From positions 1,178,001 to 1,242,000 of the forward strand of contig NZ_JAGF01000001.1 of the NCBI RefSeq assembly GCF_000526515.1: DNA of 64,000 bases. The letters are read 5' to 3'. Shown here one piece after another: positions 18,667 to 26,762 of the stretch (the first letter of the stretch is position 1; each line of letters starts with the position of its first letter). Source of the DNA: Cellulomonas sp. KRMCY2. GTDB taxonomy: Bacteria; Actinomycetota; Actinomycetes; Actinomycetales; Cellulomonadaceae. The position numbers and the translations under genes were made by a program. Under the pieces are notes generated by a model. It searched no databases. It saw only the letters and a list, made by a program, of their open reading frames with translations, and was not told the DNA's origin.

Positions 18667-20322
18667 CTACCGTTCGCCCTCGCCGGGGCGCCCGTCCACC
18701 GGCGCGGCGTCCTGCGGGGAGTAGCCCAGCAACCGCCGCGTCTGCCCGAGGCCCCAGATCTGTCGCGGGTTGTCCGAGGTGCCGACCACGACCGCCCAGG
18801 GCACGTCGGTCGCGTCGATGCAGCGCGCGAACAGCCGGCAGCAGTCCTGGTGGCTGAGCCACTTGGCGCGCATCCGCGGGTATCGCTCGTCGGCCGACAG
18901 CCGGGCCGACCGGCCGCGGCCCGGCACGTCCGACCGCGGGTCGTCGTCGGCCAGCACGGTGCCGAGCCGCACGCAGATCACGCGCAGACCGTGCGCGTCG
19001 GCGTAGTAGCGACCCAGGGCCTCGCCGAAGATCTTGCCGACCGCGTAGAGCGAGTCGGGGCGCAGGTCGGTGTCGTCCAGCACGCGCGGGTCGTCGAGGT
19101 CGTACAGCGACGACCCGGCCTCCTCCTCCGCCCCACCGAGCACGTGGCCGGACGACGCCAGCACGACGCTCCGGACCCCTGCCACGCGCGCGGCCTCCAT
19201 GACGTTACGCGTGCCCACGATGCTGCTGGCGAGCACATCCGGCCAGCCGGCGTCGAGGCTCGCAGCGTTGGCCAGGTGCACGACCGTGTCGATGCCGCCG
19301 AACGCCGCGACGAGCGCGTCGAGGTCCTCGATGTCCGCCACGACGCTCGGGTGGTCCTGGGGTGAGCGGGTCAGGGCGACGATGTCGTGGGTGGCCGCGA
19401 GCCCGCGCCGTAGCACCGACCCGACCAGGCCCTCGGCGCCCGTGATGAGAACCCGCCTGCGCGCCCCACCGGCGAGCAGGTCGTGCTCCTCCCGGACGTA
19501 GGGGTCGTCCGGTCGCTCCGCCAGGAGCACACGCTGCATCGCCAGGGCTTCCGCGTCGCGGCCGAGGGACCGCAGGCACCGGGCGATCGCCCATCGGGCG
19601 AGCTGCTCCTGCTCGACAGTGCCCACCTCGACCGCGGCCGCACGCGCGAGCTCGAGCTGCTCGAGGGCCGGCTCCAGGTCGCCCGCGTCGTGCAGGTGCC
19701 AGCCGAGGTTGTTGTGAAGTGCGACCAGCCACCGCCGGGTCTCGGGGTCGGTCGAGGTGCCGGCGATCGCGAGCGCCCGCTCGGTCCACGCGCGGGCGCG
19801 CTCCGGCTCGGCGAGGGCGAGCATGTGCAGGGCGTCGACCGCCAGGTGCTCCTGGCCCGGCAGGACCGCTGCCGCATCGAGGGCTGCCTGGAAGTGCAGG
19901 ACCGCCGCCGCGGGGTCGCCCGCCGAGTTCCGCAGTCGGCCGCGTTCGAGCAGCACGCGCACCTGCACGACGTCGGCCGGTGCGGCGAGCGAATCGTCGG
20001 CGGGCGCGGCGAGCGCGGCGTCGGCCGGTGCGGCGAACGCGTCGAGCACAGCCTCGGCCTCGGCGAACCTCCCCTGCAGCCCGAGGGCGCGAGCCTGCTG
20101 GGTGGCCAGCTCGGCGCGGTGCCCTGGTGGGCGGGTCAGGTCGGCGGCTGCGTCGGCGAAACGCCGCGCGGATGCGACCGGATCGTCGACGTCCCACAGG
20201 TCGCGGATCGCCACGGGGGCACACGGTGCGTCGGCTGCCGGATCGCTCACGCGGGGATCGTCGCACCTGCCGGCCAGGGCGTCGACCTGCGGCGCCGGTC
20301 GGCCGGCAGGCGGAACCGTCAC
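18667..20322 (-). CDS. TPR domain fused to NAD-dependent epimerase/uronate dehydrogenase-like SDR
   Basis: 551 residues. Residues about 50-280 are Ala/Leu-rich helices with TPR character (ALEQLELARAAAVEVG, EQEQLARWAIARCLRSLGRDAEALAMQR). From about 290 an extended SDR begins: RVLITGAEGLVGSVLRRGL is the NAD-binding Gly motif, VVLASSGHVLGG supplies the Ser and YAVGK the YxxxK pair. The SDR part resembles uronate dehydrogenases and related epimerases. GTG 20322 is chosen because GGAG precedes it by 5 bases; an in-frame GTG at 20250 lacks that. The TPR fusion is unusual for this enzyme family. Substrate unknown. Confidence 0.8.
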   Translation of the reverse strand: MTVPPAGRPAPQVDALAGRCDDPRVSDPAADAPCAPVAIRDLWDVDDPVASARRFADAAADLTRPPGHRAELATQQARALGLQGRFAEAEAVLDAFAAPADAALAAPADDSLAAPADVVQVRVLLERGRLRNSAGDPAAAVLHFQAALDAAAVLPGQEHLAVDALHMLALAEPERARAWTERALAIAGTSTDPETRRWLVALHNNLGWHLHDAGDLEPALEQLELARAAAVEVGTVEQEQLARWAIARCLRSLGRDAEALAMQRVLLAERPDDPYVREEHDLLAGGARRRVLITGAEGLVGSVLRRGLAATHDIVALTRSPQDHPSVVADIEDLDALVAAFGGIDTVVHLANAASLDAGWPDVLASSIVGTRNVMEAARVAGVRSVVLASSGHVLGGAEEEAGSSLYDLDDPRVLDDTDLRPDSLYAVGKIFGEALGRYYADAHGLRVICVRLGTVLADDDPRSDVPGRGRSARLSADERYPRMRAKWLSHQDCCRLFARCIDATDVPWAVVVGTSDNPRQIWGLGQTRRLLGYSPQDAAPVDGRPGEGER

Positions 20323-20409
20323 GAGATCTCCGCACCGATCGCCGTACGGCTGCGGGCAGCGGCTCCTACCGTCGAAGGCAGGACCGCTGCTGCCACCGGA
20401 GGAGATCGC

Positions 20410-21072
20410 ATGACACCCGATCCGCAGGACGTCCGACTGCCGTCGCGCCTCGAGGCGTCGTCAGCGCCGCTGTCGCGATTCGACCGGGTGTTCCTGGGCC
20501 TGGCCTACGGCGCCGTCGTCCCGGTCGTCGGCTTCCTCGCGGGCTGGTGGCTCAGCGTCCCGGTCGTGCCGGAACGGTGGGTGTTCGCCGTCGGTGTGGC
20601 TGGTCTGGTGCTGGGGCTCGCGATCGACGTGCCGCTGCACCGGTGGTGGGTCCGGCGGGGGTACGGCCTCGACGGCCTCGCGCTGGTCGCCCTGTGCGGC
20701 TTCTACACGGTGCTCGCCCTCGGCTTCTTCATGGGCGTGCCCGTCCCGATCCTGGCGGTCGGCGTGGCGGTCGGGGTCTTCGCCGCGCGTGGCGGCGCTG
20801 ACGTCCGCTCGGCGGCCCGGGTCACCGCCGCGTGGATGGCGCTGGCCTGCGTCGCCTCGGCGTCGTTCGCGCTGGCCAGCCCGTCGACCCCGGACGACCT
20901 CGAGGGCATGCTCGCCCTGCCGTTCACCGTGACGGTGCCGATGATCGTCGCCCTGATCTGCGTCGGCGGCGTCGCTCTGGTCGCGGCCCAGTACTGGCTG
21001 ACGACGGCGACGGCACGCTGGTGGACGCGACTCGACAGTGCGGCGCCGAGAACCGTCCATCTGACGGGCTGA
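20410..21072 (+). CDS. multi-pass membrane protein of unknown function
   Basis: 220 residues; ATG 20410 follows GGAGGAG. Six or so hydrophobic helices are visible (AYGAVVPVVGFLAGWWLSV, WVFAVGVAGLVLGLAIDV, ALVALCGFYTVLALGFFMGV, ILAVGVAVGVFAA, VTAAWMALACVASASFALA, MIVALICVGGVALVAAQYWL). No family recognised. It is divergent from the TPR-SDR gene and ends 13 bases before the 23-bp repeat array. Confidence 0.7.
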   Translation: MTPDPQDVRLPSRLEASSAPLSRFDRVFLGLAYGAVVPVVGFLAGWWLSVPVVPERWVFAVGVAGLVLGLAIDVPLHRWWVRRGYGLDGLALVALCGFYTVLALGFFMGVPVPILAVGVAVGVFAARGGADVRSAARVTAAWMALACVASASFALASPSTPDDLEGMLALPFTVTVPMIVALICVGGVALVAAQYWLTTATARWWTRLDSAAPRTVHLTG

Positions 21073-21085
21073 CCCCCTTTCCTCT

Positions 21086-21200
21086 CGACAATCTGCTCAA
21101 CGCGGTGCCTCCGTTTTGATCAGCGGATGACCTACAATCTGCTCAGTGGACGGCCTACAATTTGATCAGCAGATCGCCTACGATCTGCTCAACGCACGGC
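21086..21200. repeat. five 23-bp tandem repeats (iteron-like array)
   Basis: Units start at 21086, 21109, 21132, 21155 and 21178. Their 14-bp cores are CGACAATCTGCTCA, CTCCGTTTTGATCA, CTACAATCTGCTCA, CTACAATTTGATCA and CTACGATCTGCTCA, each followed by a 9-bp spacer such as gcggatgac or gtggacggc. The core alternates between a CTGCTCA and a TTGATCA ending. The period of 23 is not a multiple of three, so selection is at DNA level. The array is AT-richer than its surroundings and ends 18 bases before the chosen ATG of the DUF4143 ATPase gene. Confidence 0.9.
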
Positions 21201-21217
21201 CGTCGAGGAGCCCGAGC

Positions 21218-22468
21218 ATGGAGTACCGCCCCCGGCTGGTCGACGCCGAGCTGACTCGCCTGCTCGCTGCGGTCGGCGCTGTCGTCATCGAGGGTCCGAG
21301 AGCCTGCGGCAAGACGGAGACCGCTCGTCGCGTCGCGGCGAGCGAGCTCCGCGTCGACACCGACGCGCGTGTCGCCCCGGCGATGGCCGTGGACCCCTCA
21401 CTGCTGCTCGACGGACGGCCCCCGCAGCTCCTTGACGAGTGGCAGGTCCAGCCGGAGCTGTGGAACCACGTACGACGGGCCGTGGACGACCGCCATCAGC
21501 CGGGCCAGTTCATCCTGACCGGCTCCGCCACTCCCGACGACGACGCACGACGGCACTCCGGGGCAGGCCGCTTTGCCCGGATCCGCATGCGTCCGATGTC
21601 GCTCTTCGAGACCGGGCACTCCACCGGTGCGCTCCGCCTCGGCGACCTGCTCGCCGGGAATCGGGTGGCGGCTTCGGGCCCGGACCTCGCTCTCGCAGAC
21701 ATCATCGAGCGGCTGCTCATCGGCGGCTGGCCGGGCCTGCAGGGTGCCGCGCCCGCAGAGGCCACCCGCGTTCTCCGGGACTACCTCACCACGATCCGCG
21801 AGGTCGACATCGATCGCGTCGTCAGAGGGCGGCGGGATCCGCGACGGGTGGGGCGCGTGATCGCCTCCCTGGCCCGGAACACCGCGACCGAGGCGTCCCT
21901 GGCCACACTGACCCGGGACAGCGGCCAGGACGGCGAGCCGCTCGCTCGCAACACGGTCGACGAGTACCTCGACGTGCTCCAGCGCCTCATGGTCGTCGAG
22001 GACCAGCCGGCCTGGTCGACGCACCTGCGCTCGTCGGCGACCCTGCGCAAGACCCCGAAGCGTCACTTCGTCGACCCGTCGCTGGCAGCCGCGGCGCTCG
22101 GCGCGACCTCAGAACGGCTGCTCGCCGACCTCAACAGCCTCGGCCTGCTCTTCGAGTCGCTCGTCGTGCGGGACCTGCGTGTCTACGCACAGGCCCACGG
22201 GGGCGAGGTCCTGCACTACCGCGACAGCACCGGCCTCGAGGTCGACGCCATCGTCTCGACCGACGACGGTCGCTGGGGGGCCGCCGAGGTCAAGCTCGGG
22301 GCGGGACAGATCGAGGATGCGGCCCGGAACCTTCTGCGGTTCCGAGATCGCATCGACACGAGCAGGTCCGGTACCCCGGCCTTCCTGGCTGTGATCACGC
22401 CCTCGGGTCTTGGCTACACCCGACCGGACGGTGTCAGCGTGGTCCCGCTCGGGGCCCTCGGTCCCTAG
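21218..22468 (+). CDS. AAA-type ATPase with DUF4143 C-terminal domain
   Basis: 416 residues from ATG 21218, which has GAGGAG 8 bases upstream; an ATG-free extension into the repeat array is open but would translate the repeats. N-terminal ATPase: VVIEGPRACGKTETARR is Walker A, LLLDGRPPQLLDEWQVQPELW is the Walker B region, FILTGSATP a sensor. DUF4143 follows with FESLVVRDLRVYAQAHGGEVLHYRDSTGLEVDAIVSTDDGRWGAAEVKLG, an endonuclease-like fold with E-x-K. The family is widespread, often tied to mobile or toxin-like contexts, and its role is unknown. The iteron-like array directly upstream suggests tight transcriptional control, perhaps by the protein itself. Confidence 0.88.
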   Translation: MEYRPRLVDAELTRLLAAVGAVVIEGPRACGKTETARRVAASELRVDTDARVAPAMAVDPSLLLDGRPPQLLDEWQVQPELWNHVRRAVDDRHQPGQFILTGSATPDDDARRHSGAGRFARIRMRPMSLFETGHSTGALRLGDLLAGNRVAASGPDLALADIIERLLIGGWPGLQGAAPAEATRVLRDYLTTIREVDIDRVVRGRRDPRRVGRVIASLARNTATEASLATLTRDSGQDGEPLARNTVDEYLDVLQRLMVVEDQPAWSTHLRSSATLRKTPKRHFVDPSLAAAALGATSERLLADLNSLGLLFESLVVRDLRVYAQAHGGEVLHYRDSTGLEVDAIVSTDDGRWGAAEVKLGAGQIEDAARNLLRFRDRIDTSRSGTPAFLAVITPSGLGYTRPDGVSVVPLGALGP

Positions 22469-22553
22469 GGCCAAGCGGACTGGTCCGCTCGCACCAGACG
22501 GCCGGCACCCCACGGTCCGCACAGACTGTGACGCAGGTCACACTCGTTGCTCC

Positions 22554-22581
22554 TCAAGGATGTCCGGTTTGTCGCCGATAG
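22554..22581 (+). promoter_or_regulatory. sigma28 (FliA/WhiG-type) promoter candidate
   Basis: TCAA at 22554-22557, a 16-base spacer, then GCCGATAG at 22574-22581. This closely matches the sigma28/WhiG consensus TAAA-N15-GCCGATAA. It points rightward to the riboswitch and the BldC-family gene, with a start site expected near 22588-22592. Confidence 0.65.
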
Positions 22582-22622
22582 GTCATTTGAGGTAGCGCCG
22601 AGATGATCGGGACGCACCTCAC

Positions 22623-22711
22623 GTCAGCGACAAGGGCAAACCCGCCGGAATGCGGGGACGCAAAGCCAGGGGCCCAGACGGGCCGCCCAGCTACCGAACG
22701 ATGGGATTGAC
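22623..22711 (+). ncRNA. cyclic di-GMP-I (GEMM-I) riboswitch
   Basis: The RNA has the conserved GEMM-I blocks in order: GACAAGGGCAAACC, a short hairpin, GGGGACGCAAAGCC, then a GC-rich second stem ending CAGCTACCGAACGATGG, which corresponds to the GGTTACCGATGG end of the Vibrio Vc2 aptamer. GTCA at 22623-22626 can pair with TGAC at 22708-22711 to close P1. The aptamer runs to two bases before the ATG of the BldC-family gene, so binding of c-di-GMP could directly control access to the start. I see no separate intrinsic terminator, which favours translational control. Confidence 0.88.
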
Positions 22712-22712
22712 C

Positions 22713-22913
22713 ATGCAGACCGCACCCTGGACGACGAGGTCCCTGTTGACTCCGGGCGAGGTGGCGACCCTGTTCCGGGTGGACCCCAAGACCGTGACCC
22801 GGTGGGCGAACAGCGGCAAGATCACCTCGGTGCGGACCTTGGGCGGGCACCGCCGGTACATCGAGTCCGAGGTCCGCGGCCTCCTGGGTGCGGTTCCCGC
22901 GCAGCCGCGCTGA
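22713..22913 (+). CDS. BldC-family MerR-like DNA-binding protein
   Basis: 66 residues from ATG 22713 (an ATG at 22701 lies inside the aptamer). The sequence LLTPGEVATLFRVDPKTVTRWANSGK with IRTLGGHRRY-like TLGGHRRYIESEVRGLL is nearly identical to BldC of Streptomyces, a small winged HTH that binds DNA direct repeats in a head-to-tail series. BldC paralogues are frequent in actinobacteria. This one is unusual for its context: a sigma28-type promoter and a c-di-GMP riboswitch in its leader, which tie it to motility or lifestyle switching. Confidence 0.92.
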   Translation: MQTAPWTTRSLLTPGEVATLFRVDPKTVTRWANSGKITSVRTLGGHRRYIESEVRGLLGAVPAQPR

Positions 22914-22993
22914 GCCCTTGGCTGAGGCACCGGAGCCGCGCTGGTGCATGTTCTGCCGGCGCGCTGATGCACCTTCTGCCGGCAGATCCGGGG

Positions 22994-23878
22994 TCAGGAG
23001 CCGAGATCGTCGGCGACCAGGTGGGCGTGCGCCTCGAAGACCTGGGCGGTGAACGGCACTGATGTCGTCGCGGCCGTGCCGGCCACCGGGTACCAGGGCC
23101 CGGCACCGTTGACCTGGTACTGACCCTGCCACGTGGTGACCAGCTGCACGGCGAACTCCCCGGCCTGCCGGTACGGGTAGCTCACGGTGTGGTTCGGGTA
23201 GGGCGCACCGGGGTCGGTCGTGACCAGCGGTTCCGACCCGTCACCGAAGTCCCACGCGAACGCCACCGGCGTCGCGCGGACCGCGACCGGGACGCCGAGG
23301 ACCGTGGTGGCCAGGGTCTGCGGGGCCGGGTCGGCGTACACGATCAGGTCCTTGTTGACCAGGCCGCGACCGTCGTCCGGCTGGTACTGCGGGGTCGAGG
23401 CGGTCAGCGGCAGACGCCGGAACTCCTCGACCGACAGGACGACCAGATCGGTCCCGTCCTGGCAGCCACCAGGATCGACCCGGCTCCACGGGCTGAGCCC
23501 GGCACCGGTGACCGGGTCGACCTCCCGGCGCTGCAGGGGCGCCAGCGGCACGCTGCCGTCCGCGCACACCTGTGCCACACCAAGGTCATCGATGCACTGG
23601 CGGTCGACAGCCAGCGGGTCCAGCTCACCACACCGGGGCAGCGGGACACGGCGGTACTCGTAGGTGATCGCCACACTGGCTTGGGTGGTTGTCCCGGGTT
23701 CCTCCGAGCCCGAGGTCTGCGAGTCGGTGACGACAACGCTCGACCCGTCAGCCCTCGAGGTGAGGCCTCCCGGCTCGTCGCCGTCCGTACTCGCCCACGC
23801 CATCGTGTTGGGTACCACGCAGGCGAAGGCGACGATGGCAGCGACCCGAACGCGGCGACCAGTGGTTCCCATGCTCAC
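22994..23878 (-). CDS. secreted protein with PKD-like domain
   Basis: About 294 residues, starting at GTG 23878 or the ATG two codons on. It has a signal peptide (RVRVAAIVAFACVVPNTMAWAS), a variable Ser/Thr-rich region and a C-terminal PKD-like domain (VAFAWDFGDGSEPLVTTDPGAPYPNHTVSYPYRQAGEFAVQLVTTWQG). Cys residues at about 82, 95 and 105 may form disulfides. The start overlaps the stop of the upstream lipoprotein gene by GTGA, so the two are translationally coupled. This pair of genes occurs together in many actinobacteria. Role unknown; probably cell-surface. Confidence 0.82.
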   Translation of the reverse strand: MSMGTTGRRVRVAAIVAFACVVPNTMAWASTDGDEPGGLTSRADGSSVVVTDSQTSGSEEPGTTTQASVAITYEYRRVPLPRCGELDPLAVDRQCIDDLGVAQVCADGSVPLAPLQRREVDPVTGAGLSPWSRVDPGGCQDGTDLVVLSVEEFRRLPLTASTPQYQPDDGRGLVNKDLIVYADPAPQTLATTVLGVPVAVRATPVAFAWDFGDGSEPLVTTDPGAPYPNHTVSYPYRQAGEFAVQLVTTWQGQYQVNGAGPWYPVAGTAATTSVPFTAQVFEAHAHLVADDLGS

Positions 23879-24480
23879 ATCACCGACTCATCGCGGGCGT
23901 CACCAGTCAGGAGCACCCACCCCTCGGCCGCGGGCAGGACATCGAGGATGAGGAAGCCGGACTCTGCCGGGATCTCGCGGACCACCGAACCATCGCTCCC
24001 TACCTGGGTGCTGGCCGCGACGGAGAACTCGAACTCGACGGCGTAGACGCCCAGGGTCTCCTCGTAGCCAACGACCCGCGCGGTCGAGCTGCTGAGCTCT
24101 CCTCCCGCGTAGTGGCCGCCTGCGGCATAGACCGCCGTGACGTCGGAACGGACGTTGATGCAGAAGCTGCAGTCCTGGGCGGAGACGGCATCCCACTCGG
24201 TGAGGTCACCCGACGTCAGCGCGTACTGGTAGAGGCTCAGGAAGTAGTCCGCTGCGGCAGCCGCACCGATCTCATCGACGCGCTCCATCTCCGCCGGCCG
24301 TTCGGGGACCGACGCAGCCTCGACGGCAGGATCTGGTGTCGGCTCAGTCGAGGGGGTCGCGGGGGCAGTCGATGCCGGTGGTACTGGCGAGGGCGCCGGA
24401 TCCGCCGCGCAGCCCCCGACGAACGCGATCATCACCACAACAGATGCCGACAAACCTGCGCACTTCGCCCCCCGCGTCAT
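23875..24480 (-). CDS. DUF6318-type lipoprotein
   Basis: 201 residues from ATG 24480. The signal peptide ends in VGGCAADP (lipobox G-G-C), followed by a Pro/Thr/Ser-rich tether and a compact domain (AADYFLSLYQYALTSGDLTEWDAVSAQDCSFCINVRSDV...GGHYAGGELSS) with a CSFC pair, as in DUF6318. It is the first gene of a two-gene operon with the PKD protein. Function unknown. The longer open frame upstream lacks a signal sequence context. Confidence 0.8.
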   Translation of the reverse strand: MTRGAKCAGLSASVVVMIAFVGGCAADPAPSPVPPASTAPATPSTEPTPDPAVEAASVPERPAEMERVDEIGAAAAADYFLSLYQYALTSGDLTEWDAVSAQDCSFCINVRSDVTAVYAAGGHYAGGELSSSTARVVGYEETLGVYAVEFEFSVAASTQVGSDGSVVREIPAESGFLILDVLPAAEGWVLLTGDARDESVM

Positions 24481-24562
24481 GGTCACGCACCGTACAACGC
24501 ACGGCCCGCTCACGGGACCGGAACGCCGATTCTGTGGACAACCGACGCACCGCCCGAGCCCC

Positions 24563-25108
24563 TCAGCCAGCCGGACGGCCACTCTCGTCATCGGCCACGC
24601 CAACCACGCCAGGAACGCCGGGCACGTCAGCGACCTCGGTCACCACCACCGTCGGCGCCTCGTGCCGCGCCCCACCGAACCGGTCCCACAGCGGGAACAT
24701 CGCGCTGCTCGCGGCCACGGCCAGGAGCGCGACGAGCACCCTGCGCTCGAACCCCAGCGCCCCACCGGCATCGCCGACGTCGAGCGCCTCGACGAGCAAC
24801 GTCAGTCCAACGACGACCGTGGCCGCGGCCGCCATGGTGAGTCCGACGGCGCCGCCGCGACGTCCGCGCGGGAACTGGCGCCGGGCCGCGACGACCAGGC
24901 CGATCACCCACACGACGACGCCGACCACCGCGCCGACCATCAGGCCGAGGACGACTCCGGCGAGGTCGCCCCACGGCGAGTCGTCCCGCGTCAGTCCGAC
25001 GAGCACCGCGACGGCCGCCCAACCGGCGAGCACCCCGACGAACAGCCCGGCGACGACGGCGAGGAACGGGCCGGCCAGCAGTCGGACGGTCCGAGGTGCG
25101 GCAGCCAC
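24563..25108 (-). CDS. multi-pass membrane protein of unknown function
   Basis: 181 residues with four hydrophobic helices (LAGPFLAVVAGLFVGVLAGWAAVAVLVGL, LAGVVLGLMVGAVVGVVVWVIGLVVAA, AVGLTMAAAATVVVGLTLLVEAL, VLVALLAVAASSAMFPLW) and a charged, Val/Pro-rich cytoplasmic tail. No family recognised. It is divergent from the MFS gene across a 166-bp gap in which I see no other feature. Confidence 0.72.
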   Translation of the reverse strand: MAAAPRTVRLLAGPFLAVVAGLFVGVLAGWAAVAVLVGLTRDDSPWGDLAGVVLGLMVGAVVGVVVWVIGLVVAARRQFPRGRRGGAVGLTMAAAATVVVGLTLLVEALDVGDAGGALGFERRVLVALLAVAASSAMFPLWDRFGGARHEAPTVVVTEVADVPGVPGVVGVADDESGRPAG

Positions 25109-25274
25109 GTCATCTCCTTGCGTCCAGCGGCCCCACCTGCGGAGACCGTCGAGAGATCATCACACCGCGCCGTCGGCTCGCGACACCACCGGCTGCACGA
25201 CGTCGGCACGCGCCGAGCGTTCCACTCCCTGGGATGCCGGGAATGTCCGACCCCCGTGGTGTGGTTCGTCCGAC

Positions 25275-26762
25275 ATGAACCAGTCGGCATCCGCCCTCCG
25301 CGAGGGCAGCAGAAGCACCACCCTCGAGGGCGGCGAGCACCCCACCGGCCAGGCACCCCGCGCTGCGCGCATCAGCGCCTCGTTCGTCCTGCTCGTCTCG
25401 GCGCTGGTCGCCATCGGGCCGCTGACCATCGACCTGTACCTGGCCGCGTTCCCGCAGATCACCGCCGAGCTCGCCACGAGCCCGGCCCGCGTGCAGCTGA
25501 CGATCACCGCGACCCTGGCCGGCCTGGCGCTGGGTCAGCTCCTCATCGGCTCGGTGTCCGACGCGTTCGGCCGTCGTGCGCCGCTCGCCGTCGCGCTGGG
25601 CGTCTACGTCCTGGCGTCGCTGGCGATCATCGCGACGCCCTCGGTCGAGGTGCTCGCCGTCCTGCGGTTCGTCCAGGGCTTCTCGGCCGCGGCCGGCATG
25701 GTCGTGTCGATGGCGATCGTCCGCGACACGTACGACGGCGTGTCCATGGGCAAGGTCATCGCGCGGCTGATGCTCGTCGTCGGCGTGGCACCGATCATCG
25801 CGCCGACGCTCGGCGCCCAGCTGCTGATGGTCGGCTCATGGCGGCTGATGTTCGCCTTCCTCGCCGGGTTCGGCGTGCTGCTGCTGGCCCTGGTCCTGTT
25901 CGTCCTGCCCGAGTCGCTGCCCGTCGAGCGGCGTCGGGTCGGTGGCACCCGCGCGGCCGTGCGGTCCTACGTCGGCCTGCTGACCGACCGCGGCTTCATG
26001 CTGCTCGCGCTCGTGTCGAGCTTCTACTTCGCCGCCCTGTTCACCTACGTCGCGTCCTCGACGTTCGTGTTCCAGGACGGGTTCGCGCTCAGTGCGCAGG
26101 AGTTCGGGCTGGTGTTCGGCGGCGGCGCGCTCGCGGTCACCGCGGGCAGCCAGGTCAACGGTGCCCTGATCGGCCGGATCTCGCCCGAGCGGATCCTCGT
26201 CGTCGCGGTCGACGCCGGGGTGGTGCTGGCCGGTGGGCTGCTCGCCGTCGCCCTGGCCGGCGGCGGACTCGTGCCGCTGGTGATCTTCCTGATGGCGACG
26301 CTCCTGACCGTCGGCTTCGTCTTCCCGGCCGTCCCGGCGATCGCGCTCGCCGCCAACGGGCACCGCGCCGGCAGTGCGGCGGCCCTGCTCGGCTCCCTGC
26401 AGTTCGGCGTCGGGGCGGCCGTCGCACCGATCACCGGCCTGTTCGGGCAGACGGCGGTGTCGATGGCGGGCGTGATGCTCGCCATGGTCCTGGTGTCCGC
26501 CGGGCTGCTGCTCGTGGTCTCGCGGATGTGGCGGACCGCCGGAGGCGCGATCCCGATCGAGATGGACGACGTCGAGCCTGCGGTTGCGGAGCCCCGTCTG
26601 ACACTCGCGCGGCGTCGTATACGCGTCGTATACTTGCTCTGTGACCATGACCACCATCAAGCTCGACTCGGCGATCCGCGACCGGCTCAACGCCGAGGCG
26701 CGACGCCGGGGCATCACGGCCGGAAGCTTCGTCGAGCAGCTGTTCGAGACCTGGCTGCGTGA
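25275..26762 (+). CDS. MFS drug exporter, Bcr/CflA type, with unusual C-terminal tail
   Basis: From ATG 25275 the protein has 12 transmembrane helices and the Bcr/CflA features: LTIDLYLAAFPQITAEL, the loop motif GQLLIGSVSDAFGRRAPL and VLRFVQGFSAAAGMVVSMAIVRD. It should export drugs or metabolites with proton motive force. After the last helix, near WRTAGGAIPIEMDDVEP, the frame has no stop and runs 122 bases into the next gene in a different frame, adding a tail of about 60 residues rich in Arg/His. The tail looks like lost-stop or junction sequence rather than a domain. An alternative is translation ending here by other means. Confidence 0.85.
   Translation: MNQSASALREGSRSTTLEGGEHPTGQAPRAARISASFVLLVSALVAIGPLTIDLYLAAFPQITAELATSPARVQLTITATLAGLALGQLLIGSVSDAFGRRAPLAVALGVYVLASLAIIATPSVEVLAVLRFVQGFSAAAGMVVSMAIVRDTYDGVSMGKVIARLMLVVGVAPIIAPTLGAQLLMVGSWRLMFAFLAGFGVLLLALVLFVLPESLPVERRRVGGTRAAVRSYVGLLTDRGFMLLALVSSFYFAALFTYVASSTFVFQDGFALSAQEFGLVFGGGALAVTAGSQVNGALIGRISPERILVVAVDAGVVLAGGLLAVALAGGGLVPLVIFLMATLLTVGFVFPAVPAIALAANGHRAGSAAALLGSLQFGVGAAVAPITGLFGQTAVSMAGVMLAMVLVSAGLLLVVSRMWRTAGGAIPIEMDDVEPAVAEPRLTLARRRIRVVYLLCDHDHHQARLGDPRPAQRRGATPGHHGRKLRRAAVRDLAA
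26612..26640 (+). promoter_or_regulatory. leaderless promoter with tandem operator of the MazEF-like module
   Basis: GCGTCGTATAC occurs twice, back to back, at 26612-26622 and 26623-26633. Each contains the palindrome GTATAC. The second copy overlaps a good -10 hexamer (TATACT), 7 bases before the GTG at 26641, so the transcript probably begins at or next to the start codon. Autoregulation by the antitoxin is the likely use. Confidence 0.75.

Noticed and set aside
22554-23132. A 192-residue minus-strand frame across the BldC-family region
   Set aside because: It is antisense to the riboswitch and BldC gene and has no recognisable domain.
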